This document shows positions 43,544 through 52,298 of a stretch of 64,000 bases of DNA, piece by piece. The notes under the pieces were generated by a model. That model was not told where the DNA came from, ran no database searches, and saw only the letters and a list, made by a program, of their open reading frames with translations. The stretch lies in contig JAJDAL010000024.1 in assembly GCA_029261875.1 (NCBI GenBank), forward strand, positions 310,001 to 374,000, read 5' to 3'. The stretch comes from Deltaproteobacteria bacterium. Its GTDB lineage: Bacteria > Myxococcota_A > UBA9160 > JAJDAL01. Position 1 is the first letter of the stretch. Each line of letters opens with the position of its first letter. The position numbers and the translations under genes were made by a program.

Positions 43544-45265
43544 TCAGTCCCTCGGCGAAACCACCACCAGGTGTCGACTGCCTTTACCCGAGCGCGCGTG
43601 GATCCTCAGGGGGAGTCGCTCCTCGAGCGCACGGATCTCCCTCGCGCGAACGATCGCCGGACCTTGTCGCTGGGTCAGGAACTCGGCCACGGCCACCTCG
43701 GAAGCGAGTTCGACCACGTCGCGCCGGCCGTAGTACTCAACCGCTCCGATCAAAGCTTCGTTGGCGAGAACGGCAATCCGACCCTCCTCCGGTGCGAGGC
43801 GTCCGGCTTCTTCGGCGACCTCGCGTGTACTCCTCAGAGCGTTCGCCGCCGGAAAAAGAAACACGAAGACACTGGCTTCGACCAGAAACACCAGAGATAG
43901 CGCGGCCAACAGCGGGTTCATCGATTTCTTCAGCACATACGCGGAAAGGCCCGAAGAAACGATCAATGCGCCAGCAAAGAACGCCATCTCCGTACCGGAT
44001 ATCGATTCCAGGTAGGAAACCAGAAACGCAGGTCGCAGGTAGAGAACCGCGAGGCAGCCCGCACCGACGGCGCAGGTCGACGCGAAGGCGACTTGCGCCA
44101 GCACGCTGGGCAACGCCCAACGATCCCCACGCACGGTCCGATACATCCACGACATCGAATCTCCACACAGGAGCGCCAGCGCGGGAATCGCCGTCAGCAT
44201 GTAGACGCCACGTTTCCCCGCGGAGAATGAGAAGAACGCGAAGGTCACCCCAACCCACACCAGCAGAAAACGCCAGGCCGACTTCCTTTCGGGCACCCCG
44301 GACGCGACAAAAACCCGGCGAAGGCCCGCCCAGATCACCCACGGCCACAACACCGTCCAGGGAAGGAACGTTCTCGGAAAATGCCCGAAGTAGTAGTGCC
44401 AGGGTCGAACGTGAGCCGTTCCGGAAAGAAACCGGTCGATCGTGTTTCCCATCGAGTCGCTCAGAAACACGTCCGGTGCGATCGTTGCAGCCGCCCACAT
44501 CCAGATCAATCCGGGGAGGATCGACAATGCGAAGGCCCAGACGGGGAAGAACGACCTCCACTCTCGGAGATTTCGCTCGCAAGCAAGAAAGACGAATACG
44601 ATCAACACGGGCACGACGATCGCAACAGGTCCCTTGACCAGTACGCCCAGTCCCATCGCAGCGTGAAAAACCGCGATATTCACGCGCTGGTTTCCGTCGC
44701 GACCGTTCGCGCGCCAGAACGCAAAAAGCGCCAGGCTGCTGAACAACGTCAACATCACATCGAGTTGGGCCCGACGCGCGACGCGGGCAAAGTCATACAC
44801 CGTAACGAGGATTACGGAGCCCAAAAAGGCGGAACGCACCCCGAGCAGTCTCGCACCACACAGCAAGACCAACGCCACACATCCTATTCCCGACAACGCG
44901 GAAGGCAATCTCGCCATGGCTTCAGTGACATTCCCGCCGAGAAAGCCGCTCGCGGCGGCCGCCCAGAAGTAGAGCGGTGGTTTTGCGGTGTAGGGTGCAC
45001 CGTTCAGATGCGGGAGAACGACCCCTTCGATGCCGTGGTCGAACGATCGCATTTCTTCGGACACCCGGGCATAGCGGGGTTCATCCGGTGCCCAGAGGTC
45101 GACCCCGCCAAGCCTCGTGAGGAACATCGCTGACGCCAGTGCACAGACCGCCAGGCAGGCGACGCGGATGCCGATCGATCCCGTCCCGGAAACCGCCTCA
45201 CTTCGTCGATTCCAACCGGAAAGCCGAGCATCGCCCAAGCGCGCCGGCGTTCCGGAAGCACTCAA
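43544..45265 (-). CDS. ArnT-like family 39 glycosyltransferase
   Basis: About 573 aa with 11-12 helices. The periplasmic loop DLWAPDEPRYARVSEEM carries the catalytic Asp-Glu of GT-C enzymes, and YTAKPPLYFWAAA is the second ArnT/PMT signature. FLSGTAHVRPWHYYFGHFPRTFLPW is typical of ArnT, which adds aminoarabinose to lipid A from undecaprenyl phosphate. The start is probably TTG 45265, overlapping the TGA of the ICMT-like gene (TTGA); an ATG in frame is much farther up. The sugar is not determinable from sequence. Confidence 0.82.
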   Translation of the reverse strand: MSASGTPARLGDARLSGWNRRSEAVSGTGSIGIRVACLAVCALASAMFLTRLGGVDLWAPDEPRYARVSEEMRSFDHGIEGVVLPHLNGAPYTAKPPLYFWAAAASGFLGGNVTEAMARLPSALSGIGCVALVLLCGARLLGVRSAFLGSVILVTVYDFARVARRAQLDVMLTLFSSLALFAFWRANGRDGNQRVNIAVFHAAMGLGVLVKGPVAIVVPVLIVFVFLACERNLREWRSFFPVWAFALSILPGLIWMWAAATIAPDVFLSDSMGNTIDRFLSGTAHVRPWHYYFGHFPRTFLPWTVLWPWVIWAGLRRVFVASGVPERKSAWRFLLVWVGVTFAFFSFSAGKRGVYMLTAIPALALLCGDSMSWMYRTVRGDRWALPSVLAQVAFASTCAVGAGCLAVLYLRPAFLVSYLESISGTEMAFFAGALIVSSGLSAYVLKKSMNPLLAALSLVFLVEASVFVFLFPAANALRSTREVAEEAGRLAPEEGRIAVLANEALIGAVEYYGRRDVVELASEVAVAEFLTQRQGPAIVRAREIRALEERLPLRIHARSGKGSRHLVVVSPRD

Positions 45266-45882
45266 ATCAAGAACGCCTTGGCGATGAAGGGAACGATCAA
45301 CAAGAAATCGGCCGACTCGGCAACCGCGCTTCTCGCGTACTGACGGCGCGAGACTCTTTCTACTCTGCTCCATTTCGGAGCGGCCGGAGTGCTTCGGCGC
45401 GGAAACCAGCGGGGAACACGCGCGCAGTAGTCGGCGAAGGATTCCCCGTATTTCTCCCTCAGATGGGCCTCTTCGTAGCGGATGACGAAACCATAGACGA
45501 CCGCGCACCAAAGCAGCATCACGGGGACGAACCAAAGAAGGCCCGAGAAAAACGTTGCTCCCAGGAGGAGCAGCGTGTTCCCGATATAGAGCGGGTTTCG
45601 CGTGTACTCGTAGAGTCCCGAGGTGGTCAGCGTCTTCTTACCGCCGATTCGATAGCAAAGGCGCGCCTGACAAACCGTGCGTAGCGCGAATCCCAGACCG
45701 AATGCGATTGCCCCGAGCCCGAAGGTCAGGCGGGGATTCTCGACGACGCCGAAGTTCGACAATACGAGAAACCCGACCGGTGGAATCATCAGCGGACCCC
45801 GGAGTTTGAATATCCTCTTGAGGTAGGGATGAACCGACGTTGGATTCAACGCGACAAAGTTGGATGCCGTGCTTGTGGTCAA
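45262..45882 (-). CDS. ICMT/PEMT-like membrane methyltransferase
   Basis: 206 aa with about four helices. The C-terminal core TSGLYEYTRNPLYIGNTLLLLG and EEAHLREKYGESFADYCARVPRWFP is the isoprenylcysteine carboxyl methyltransferase/phospholipid methyltransferase signature, using S-adenosylmethionine. In bacteria such proteins methylate lipids or small substrates. It is the first gene of the leftward pair with the ArnT-like transferase and is divergent from the two-component system. Confidence 0.82.
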   Translation of the reverse strand: MTTSTASNFVALNPTSVHPYLKRIFKLRGPLMIPPVGFLVLSNFGVVENPRLTFGLGAIAFGLGFALRTVCQARLCYRIGGKKTLTTSGLYEYTRNPLYIGNTLLLLGATFFSGLLWFVPVMLLWCAVVYGFVIRYEEAHLREKYGESFADYCARVPRWFPRRSTPAAPKWSRVERVSRRQYARSAVAESADFLLIVPFIAKAFLI

Positions 45883-46077
45883 AGAAAACTCCTCTTCTCG
45901 CTAGCAGTCCGTACGGAGGGCAATTTGGATCAGCGTCGCATTGGGACCAATAGGCAGAGGCGTTGGGTGAACGCGATGTCATGTAGCCGCGCCTTTATGA
46001 ACGGAACGTCACCGAATCGGGCGAGCGCGACGAACAGCCTTGTTGCGGGGGTCCCGTTCCGCGGATAGCGTCCCGTC

Positions 46078-46743
46078 GTGAAGATCCTCTTTCTCGAGGA
46101 CGATGAAGAAACCGCTCGGGCAGTGGCTTCCGGACTGACATCGCGCGGCTACGACGTCGTCGCGGTTGGCAGCGTCGAGTCGGCAACCGACGAAATACGG
46201 CAACACCGCTTCGACGCGGCCATACTCGATGTGATGGTTCCCGGTGGGACCGGCTACGACATCCTTTCACTGCTTCGCGCAGAACAACATGGGGTCCCGG
46301 TCATCCTCCTCACTGCGCTCAACGCCGTTGACGACCGGGTACGGGGCCTGGAGTCGGGTGCCGACGACTATCTCGTCAAACCGTTTGCGTTCACGGAGCT
46401 GGTTGCGCGACTTCGCGCGATTCTTCGCCGTCCCCGGGAATCGATCGGACCCATGCGCGTCGCGGAAATCGAGGCCGACCCGTTGCATCGCGTAGCGTCC
46501 TTCCAGGGGAAACCGATCAATCTTTCTCCCAAGGAATTCGACCTCCTGCGCTGTTTCATGGAAAATTGCGGCGAAACCCTCACGCGTGCCCAACTGCTCG
46601 ACAGCGTCTGGGGCTTTCGCTTCGACCCGGGCACGAATGTGGTCGACGTTCACGTAAAACGCCTGCGCGACAAACTCCAGGTTGCGGGCGTGCGCGATGC
46701 GATTCAAACCCGACGCGGAGTCGGATATGTCATGCTGGAATAG
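46078..46743 (+). CDS. OmpR-family response regulator
   Basis: 221 aa. A receiver domain (about 1-115) has the acidic pocket LEDDEET, the phospho-acceptor AILDVMVPGGTG, LLTALNA and the DYLVKPF lysine. A winged-helix domain (about 125-221) includes LSPKEFDLLRCFMENCGETLTRAQLLDSVWG and VVDVHVKRLRDKL. The pattern is CusR/PmrA/QseB-like. The start is GTG 46078. It overlaps the kinase start by 17 nt. It probably controls the adjacent envelope genes. Confidence 0.92.
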   Translation: MKILFLEDDEETARAVASGLTSRGYDVVAVGSVESATDEIRQHRFDAAILDVMVPGGTGYDILSLLRAEQHGVPVILLTALNAVDDRVRGLESGADDYLVKPFAFTELVARLRAILRRPRESIGPMRVAEIEADPLHRVASFQGKPINLSPKEFDLLRCFMENCGETLTRAQLLDSVWGFRFDPGTNVVDVHVKRLRDKLQVAGVRDAIQTRRGVGYVMLE

Positions 46744-48094
46744 CTTCGGGACCGTGATCCGTAGGGTCGAGTTTCGCCTCGGCCTGCAAGTGACTGCGGT
46801 GGGAGCACTGCTGGTGACGATCGTTCTCGGCTATCTCTACCTCTTCGCCGCCGAAGAACTTCTGGAAGAAGAGGGAAGAACGCTCGAGCACATCCTCAAG
46901 TCCATCCAGGCAGAGGCCTCCAAGGAAGGCCACGATCCACTCGCGGTCGTGCATGCTCATATTCCCGTTCTCGCCAGGCGCGATCTAAGCTTTCAGCTGC
47001 ACGACGCGGGCAACCATCCGGTTGCGGCTTGGGGAATGGGGCCAACCCCCGAGAACGGATTGATTCCGATGGAGCACGATGTGCTTGCGGCGATCCGCGC
47101 GCATCCCAGGGATTTCCTGGTAGCCGAAATCAGCCTCCAAGGGGGCTACACGCTCACCGCCATGATCTCGCTGGATCACTTCGTGGACGAGCGCAGGGAA
47201 CTGAGAGGAAGAGCGGGAATCAGCCTCGCTATCGGGCTCCTCTTTAGCTTGGGCGCAGCCGTCCTTCTGGTTCCGCGAGCACTGCAACCGCTTCGAGATG
47301 CAACCCTCGCAGTCGAACGCGTCGATGAAACCAACCTCTCGGTTCGTGTTCCCACGCGCGCCTCACAAGATATCGTCGATCGCCACGCGGCCGCGGTCAA
47401 CAAGGTGTTGACCCGCCTCGAATGGGCATTCCAGCGCATGCGTGGATTTGGCGCGGATGCAGCACACGAGCTCCGCACGCCCATCAATCGAATCCTGGCG
47501 GTCGTCGACGTCGCTACGGACAGTGGCATCGAACAGCAGCAGATGGCTTTGGACAGTATCCGGATCACAACCGAAGAAATGCGGAGGTTGCTCGATTCGC
47601 TGTTCCTACTCGCGCAAGGCGAGGAGGGACGCCTGGGGGTCCATCGAACCCGCGTGGACATGTCCGAGCTTCTCGAAAGCCTGGATGAAATCTATCGGCC
47701 GCTGTGCGAAGACAATTCGATCGTTCTGGAACGAAATTCGTTGAGCGCTTCTGTCGATGGCGACCGCGAGCTCTTGGCGCGCGGCATCGCGAATCTGATT
47801 GAGAACGCAATTCGACATACGCCAGCAGGCGGAACGATTCGCATCGAAGCCAAGCGCGAAGGCCCGGATCTCGCAATCACGGTATCGGACAGCGGACCTG
47901 GGATTCCCGCGTCCGAACGCGAACGCGTGTTCGAACGATTCGTCCAGCTCGATGGCTCCCGGAGCGGAACCGAGTCGGGCCTCGGGTTGCCGATTTCCCG
48001 AATGATCGCACGGATTCACGGTGGTGACGTCACACTCGAAGCGAGCCAACTCGGGGGCGCGGCGTTCGTCATGCGACTGAATTCCGAACAATGA
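46727..48094 (+). CDS. Sensor histidine kinase
   Basis: About 455 aa. TM1 is at 15-38 (LGLQVTAVGALLVTIVLGYL), a periplasmic sensor at 40-150, TM2 near 165-185 and a HAMP at 185-240. The H-box is ADAAHELRTPINRI and the HATPase has N (IANLIENAIRHTPAGG), G1 (VSDSGPGIP) and G2 (TESGLGLPISRM). It is co-translated with the OmpR-type regulator. The kinase resembles the CusS/PmrB group that senses metals, cationic peptides or envelope damage. The ligand is unknown. Confidence 0.9.
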   Translation: MSCWNSFGTVIRRVEFRLGLQVTAVGALLVTIVLGYLYLFAAEELLEEEGRTLEHILKSIQAEASKEGHDPLAVVHAHIPVLARRDLSFQLHDAGNHPVAAWGMGPTPENGLIPMEHDVLAAIRAHPRDFLVAEISLQGGYTLTAMISLDHFVDERRELRGRAGISLAIGLLFSLGAAVLLVPRALQPLRDATLAVERVDETNLSVRVPTRASQDIVDRHAAAVNKVLTRLEWAFQRMRGFGADAAHELRTPINRILAVVDVATDSGIEQQQMALDSIRITTEEMRRLLDSLFLLAQGEEGRLGVHRTRVDMSELLESLDEIYRPLCEDNSIVLERNSLSASVDGDRELLARGIANLIENAIRHTPAGGTIRIEAKREGPDLAITVSDSGPGIPASERERVFERFVQLDGSRSGTESGLGLPISRMIARIHGGDVTLEASQLGGAAFVMRLNSEQ

Positions 48095-48189
48095 ACGGCT
48101 TTTCATCCTACCCAACACATCCACGCGCTAGCTTCGTTCTCGTTTGATCCTCCGAACTGGACAACGACCAACACGGGACGGACTCAATC

Positions 48190-48504
48190 GTGGACTTCAC
48201 CCTGAACCCGTGGCTGATCCTCGGATTTGCTGGCAACGCGGCGTTCTTCTCCCGATTCCTGATCCAGTGGATCGTTTCGGAACGAATGGGGCGTAGCACG
48301 ATTCCTCGGTCGTTCTGGTACCTCAGTCTCGTTGGATCACTTCTCCTACTCGCCTACGCGATGCATGTAGGAGATCCAATTTTCTGTATCGCGTACCTCC
48401 CGAATGCATTCGTGTACGGGCGCAACCTGATATTGATTCGAAGAGAAACGCATTCCCGGATTCGAGAGAGCAGAAGCCCCGCTGCTGGTCCTGAGATGGC
48501 CTAG
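48190..48504 (+). CDS. LAB_N (lipid-A biosynthesis N-terminal) domain protein
   Basis: 104 aa with three to four helices. GFAGNAAFFSRFLIQWIVSE, SFWYLSLVGSLLLLAYAM and CIAYLPNAFVYGRNLILIRR match the small LAB_N membrane domain. It is often found next to lipid-A or undecaprenyl-sugar enzymes, including aminoarabinose clusters with ArnT-like transferases. The start is GTG 48190. It is 95 nt after the kinase, so probably in the same transcript. Confidence 0.85.
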   Translation: MDFTLNPWLILGFAGNAAFFSRFLIQWIVSERMGRSTIPRSFWYLSLVGSLLLLAYAMHVGDPIFCIAYLPNAFVYGRNLILIRRETHSRIRESRSPAAGPEMA

Positions 48505-48634
48505 CTCGAACACAATGAACGCAGCCGAGATCGCGGGGCGGGTTCTTATCTCCCTTCGAATTCGGATCCGGGTCTCGGCTGCTTCGAACATCACCCGAAT
48601 CACGGTCGCAGCGATACCGATGGAGCCCTTTTTG

Positions 48635-49729
48635 ATGCGATGGAAGACAGTAGCGACAGCATGGGTCGTTTCGACGACTTTGATCCTCCTGGCGTTCGAG
48701 TTCTACGTGGTCGTGCGCAATATTTGGCCAGAACCGAAGCTCCCCAGACTGTTCGGAAACTCGAACGCAGTAAGATCCACTCTTCGCGACGATGGCCTCG
48801 GCGAGATCCGCTTCGCGGTTGTCGGAGATACGAAAAGCACAGGCACGTTCAGCAGTCTCGTTGCCAAGCTTCAGACGATGCCGCTCGATTTCGCTGTTCT
48901 ATTGGGCGACTGCGCCCATCTCGGGACCGAAGCCGATCACCGTTTTCTCCGAAACCAGGTGCGAACGAGATATGCCCTCCCCTATCCGACATTCTTCGTC
49001 GCCGGAAATCACGACCTCGACCCCCAGACGTTTCCGGTGGAACGATTCGAGGAGATCTACGGCCCGACCGTTTTCTCTTTCGAGTACAAGCGATCGCTGT
49101 TCGTCTTTCTCCGCGTACTTCCCGCCCCAGACTCCAATCAGGAAAGCTTCGAGTTCCTTCGGAGTCTCGATGCCCGCGAGCTGAAGAAGTACCACAGGCG
49201 TTTCGTCTTCATGCACGTTCCACCAGATGTCTCGGAATCCTTCAGCGCGCGCAAACTCGAGCGCGGAGAGGAACTCGTCACTCTAGTTCGAGGACTGGGA
49301 ATCGACTACGTGTTTGCGGGGGACTACCACGGGTACGCGCGCGTCGACCTGGATGGAACGACGTACGTGGTGACCGGCGGTGGCGGGGGAGCACTGGATG
49401 GCCGGCCGGGTACGGAGTTCCACCACGGAATGATCATTTCGGTGGGCGAACACGGCGTGACGGAGAAAATCCTACCCACCAACAAGAGTGGACGGACGGG
49501 CGAGCAATTCGAACGATTCGCTGTCTCCAAAGCGTTCCCTTTTCTCTCCAGGAACCGAACTGCGATGATCGTGCTCAATGCGCTTCTGGTTCTTCTTACC
49601 CTGGCGCGCGTATGGACATCGTGGGGGGGCCCTCCGATCCGAAAGGGTTGGATTCCACGCATGCCAGTGCTTCCTCCACAGGAAGTGATCCAACGAAACG
49701 TTCCAGCAAGGAAAGCGTCGAATGCCTAG
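48635..49729 (+). CDS. Membrane-anchored metallophosphoesterase
   Basis: About 364 aa. One N-terminal helix (VATAWVVSTTLILLAFEFYV) anchors it. The catalytic calcineurin-like domain shows FAVVGDTKSTG (first metal ligands), VLLGDCAH, FFVAGNHDLDP, RFVFMHVPP and VFAGDYHGYARV. A second helix lies near the end. Similar enzymes remove phosphate from lipids or UDP-sugar lipids (LpxH or LpxG type). ATG 48635 has GGAG nine nt upstream; ATG 48515 is a longer alternative. It overlaps the next gene by 8 nt. Confidence 0.82.
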   Translation: MRWKTVATAWVVSTTLILLAFEFYVVVRNIWPEPKLPRLFGNSNAVRSTLRDDGLGEIRFAVVGDTKSTGTFSSLVAKLQTMPLDFAVLLGDCAHLGTEADHRFLRNQVRTRYALPYPTFFVAGNHDLDPQTFPVERFEEIYGPTVFSFEYKRSLFVFLRVLPAPDSNQESFEFLRSLDARELKKYHRRFVFMHVPPDVSESFSARKLERGEELVTLVRGLGIDYVFAGDYHGYARVDLDGTTYVVTGGGGGALDGRPGTEFHHGMIISVGEHGVTEKILPTNKSGRTGEQFERFAVSKAFPFLSRNRTAMIVLNALLVLLTLARVWTSWGGPPIRKGWIPRMPVLPPQEVIQRNVPARKASNA

Positions 49730-50423
49730 TCAACCCCTATGGCCATGCCTCACAAGGCCGATGTTCCCGCCCGTCCCGGTTGCGTTCCGTTCTGCCTGGC
49801 GGGGATGGGCGGAGCGAAAGGCGATCCGACGTTGTCTCTCCGCCTGCGATCAAATCGTCACCGTGTGTGATGCACGCTGCGGAACCGGAACCCGTTTTTC
49901 CCTATGGCGACGCAAGGGATGGTCCATCCTGGGTATCGATGTTTCATCCAGTGCTCTCGAGCTCGCGAGGGCAGAGCTCGAACGGATTGGCGCGAGCCGC
50001 GATGGACGAATCGTCGAAGGCACCCCGCGAAGCGTTCTTCCGACACTGGAGCAACCGATCGACTTGATCGTCTGTTGCGCGGAAGACACTTCGCTCCGAC
50101 TCGACCAGAGGATCGCCCTTTGGAGCCTGGCTGCATTCACGTCCCGACGCTACGTCCTCGTGAGCTACGAGTGGGATACCGCGGCAGAGCGCGGCACTCC
50201 CTCCGATTGTGGATGTTCCTGGCTCCAAGTCCGGGATGAACTCCGCATGAGCGGGATTCGAGTTCGACGCATCGAAACCGTCGCGTTGTCGAATCGGGTG
50301 ATCGTTCTCGGCGAGCGAATCCACCCGCCTGACGCGGAGCCCCCCCCCACGGACCGTGCAAACAGCGTCGGAACTTCGTTGGCCAAAGCGGTTGGAGTTC
50401 GACGTCTAGCGCGACCGGATTGA
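49722..50423 (+). CDS. SAM-dependent methyltransferase
   Basis: 233 aa of the class I fold. Motif I is VCDARCGTGTRFSLW (a DxxCGxG variant of DxGCGxG), and ILGIDVSSSALELARAEL is motif II. IDLIVCCAEDTSLR corresponds to motif IV. No signal peptide. It overlaps the phosphoesterase, so is part of the two-component-LAB_N operon. The acceptor could be a lipid or sugar head group; unproved. Confidence 0.75.
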   Translation: MPSQPLWPCLTRPMFPPVPVAFRSAWRGWAERKAIRRCLSACDQIVTVCDARCGTGTRFSLWRRKGWSILGIDVSSSALELARAELERIGASRDGRIVEGTPRSVLPTLEQPIDLIVCCAEDTSLRLDQRIALWSLAAFTSRRYVLVSYEWDTAAERGTPSDCGCSWLQVRDELRMSGIRVRRIETVALSNRVIVLGERIHPPDAEPPPTDRANSVGTSLAKAVGVRRLARPD

Positions 50424-50575
50424 TCGAGACGACCCGTCGGATCCGCGAACAAAGGCTTCACGCAAGTCGTGGGCGGCCAACCCGCAAACCACCCGCAACT
50501 CCTTCTCGAATCGAGGCAGCTTCGGATTCTCGTCCGGCTGAATCTTCGCAGAGTTGAAAATCCTAAGGCAACGCT

Positions 50576-50596
50576 AACGCGAGAGATCGCGTTTTT
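50576..50596 (+). terminator. Intrinsic terminator after envelope operon
   Basis: AACGCGA pairs with TCGCGTT around a GAGA loop, followed by three more T residues (TTTG). It lies 150 nt after the methyltransferase stop and before the diheme gene. The stem is short, so strength is moderate. Confidence 0.5.
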
Positions 50597-50659
50597 GCTC
50601 TACGTTGGTAACGCGGAACGAATCGACCGGAATCCGTCCGTGATCCGTCTGAGAAGAAA

Positions 50660-51886
50660 ATGAATCTGGAAAGAAAGAGGAGACGAGTTTTGCTGCACGG
50701 AGAAGGAAGAACATCAACACACATTCGCCGGTCAATGATACTCGCCACTGCGGTTTCGGTCGCAGTCTCCACCCTCTTCTCTCCGGCGGCGACCGCGATC
50801 CGCAGCGAACCGCTTCCGGAACTCACAGAAAGCCAAGAAGCCGAATTCCGCGAAGGCTTCGCCGCCTTCCGCGACATGACATTTCCCAACGAGGGACTCG
50901 GTCCCGTCTACAACGCGCAGCAGTGTTACAACTGCCACAGCAATCCGCTGGGTGGATTGAGTGCCCGAAAGCGCGCGATCGTCACCCGCTTCGGTCGCAA
51001 CGATGCAGGCGTCTTCGACCCCCTTACGCATCTCGGCGGCCCTCTGTTGCAAAGTAAGTCCCTATCCAAGGAATGCCGCGAGACCGTTCCCGCGGAAGCC
51101 AACGTCGTTGCCCAGCGGGTTCCGACGTCCATGATGGGCGGTGGCCTGATCGAGGCCATCCCCGACCAACAAATCATCGACCGCGCCATCGCGCAACAGC
51201 TCGAGAACCCCGCCATGGCGGGCCGCGTTCATGTGGTGACCAGTGTTTCCGATGGACTCCCCCACGTAGGCCGCTTTGGCTGGAAGGCGCAGTGGGCGCT
51301 GATCCCCGATGCCGTCGCCGATGCCATGCTGAACGAGTTGGGGATGACGAACGCCCTTTTCCCGAGCGAGAATGCACCCAATGGCGACCCCGACCTGCTC
51401 GCACAGTGTGACACGGTGCCGGAAATCGAAGACACGGACGATTTCCTCGGTCGCTTCACCCATCTCGTCCGCTACCTCGCCCCGCCCCCCCCGCGCAGGG
51501 CGCGCCAGGAAGAGAACCCGCGCGTGGTACAGGGCAAGGCCCTGTTCCACGCGATCGGGTGTGCGTTCTGCCATTCCAACGGGTACACGACCGAGAGCAC
51601 GATCCCGGCCCTCGACGGAAAGAGCATTCCGCTCTACTCCGATCTGTTGCTACACGACATCGGCACCGGCGACGGTATCGTGCAAGGCGACGCTCAGGGC
51701 AACGAATTCCGAACGCCGCCGCTCTCGATCGACACGAAGTCCCCGTATCTCCACGATGGCCGAGCGCGAAACATGGATGACGCGGTCGATGCCCATCGGG
51801 GCCAGGCCCTCGCCATACGCGACGCCTATTTCGCACTCTCGAAGGCCGAACGGAAAACGATCCGGAAATTCCTGAAGTTCAAATAG
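50660..51886 (+). CDS. Secreted diheme oxidoreductase (DUF1111 type)
   Basis: 408 aa with N-terminal export signal (ILATAVSVAVSTLFSPAATA after an RR-containing stretch). Two c-type heme sites are visible: CYNCH near residue 94 and CAFCH near residue 300. GGLIEAIPDQQIIDRA and TPPLSIDTKSPYLHDGRARNMDDAVDAHRGQA are signatures of the DUF1111/DHOR (di-haem thiol oxidoreductase-like) family. It would be a periplasmic electron carrier or oxidase. The real start may be ATG 50660 or 50735. Confidence 0.85.
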   Translation: MNLERKRRRVLLHGEGRTSTHIRRSMILATAVSVAVSTLFSPAATAIRSEPLPELTESQEAEFREGFAAFRDMTFPNEGLGPVYNAQQCYNCHSNPLGGLSARKRAIVTRFGRNDAGVFDPLTHLGGPLLQSKSLSKECRETVPAEANVVAQRVPTSMMGGGLIEAIPDQQIIDRAIAQQLENPAMAGRVHVVTSVSDGLPHVGRFGWKAQWALIPDAVADAMLNELGMTNALFPSENAPNGDPDLLAQCDTVPEIEDTDDFLGRFTHLVRYLAPPPPRRARQEENPRVVQGKALFHAIGCAFCHSNGYTTESTIPALDGKSIPLYSDLLLHDIGTGDGIVQGDAQGNEFRTPPLSIDTKSPYLHDGRARNMDDAVDAHRGQALAIRDAYFALSKAERKTIRKFLKFK

Positions 51887-51941
51887 GCGGTCCGAGTTCC
51901 GCCCCCATTATCCCGGGGGGTTCCGGGTCGACCGCGAAGGG

Positions 51942-52298
51942 ATGTGGGTCTTCTGGCTTCTGTCGCTTCTGGGTCTCGGCGGTCGTCGGCACCCCGTGGT
52001 CGCGGCCTGGTTCCTCATCTGCTTCGTCGGAATCATCGGTACCGCGTCGATCGCAACCCTGGCTGGAGCTCGTTTGCGACTCCCCCTCGACTTTCTCTTC
52101 TTCCCCGTTGTCGCGATAGTCTTGGGTGGCTTGGGAACGCGCTTGCGCGACCATTCGGACAATCCCGGAGCGGACCGTGCGCAGAGAACGCGAAAGTATC
52201 GAGTCGATCGTGCAGCGAACGCTGGGAGACGTGGAACGCGTCCGGGCGCGCAATCTCGACCTCGTATCCATGCAGCGGGAAGCGGCGGAGCTGCGTGA
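51942..52298 (+). CDS. Membrane segment ORF, possibly split gene
   Basis: 118 codons from ATG 51942. The first about 60 residues contain two clear helices (VVAAWFLICFVGIIGTASIA and LDFLFFPVVAIVLGGLG). The remaining part overlaps the next gene in another frame and does not look protein-like (DRAQRTRKYRVDRAANAGRR). It may be the N-terminal part of the next gene, joined by a frameshift near 52120-52180, or a small separate membrane protein. Confidence 0.4.
   Translation: MWVFWLLSLLGLGGRRHPVVAAWFLICFVGIIGTASIATLAGARLRLPLDFLFFPVVAIVLGGLGTRLRDHSDNPGADRAQRTRKYRVDRAANAGRRGTRPGAQSRPRIHAAGSGGAA

Noticed and set aside
50566..50580. GG-N10-GC spacing before the diheme gene
   Set aside because: Spacing fits sigma-54, but the -12 element reads ACGC instead of TTGC, and it overlaps a terminator-like hairpin; probably chance.
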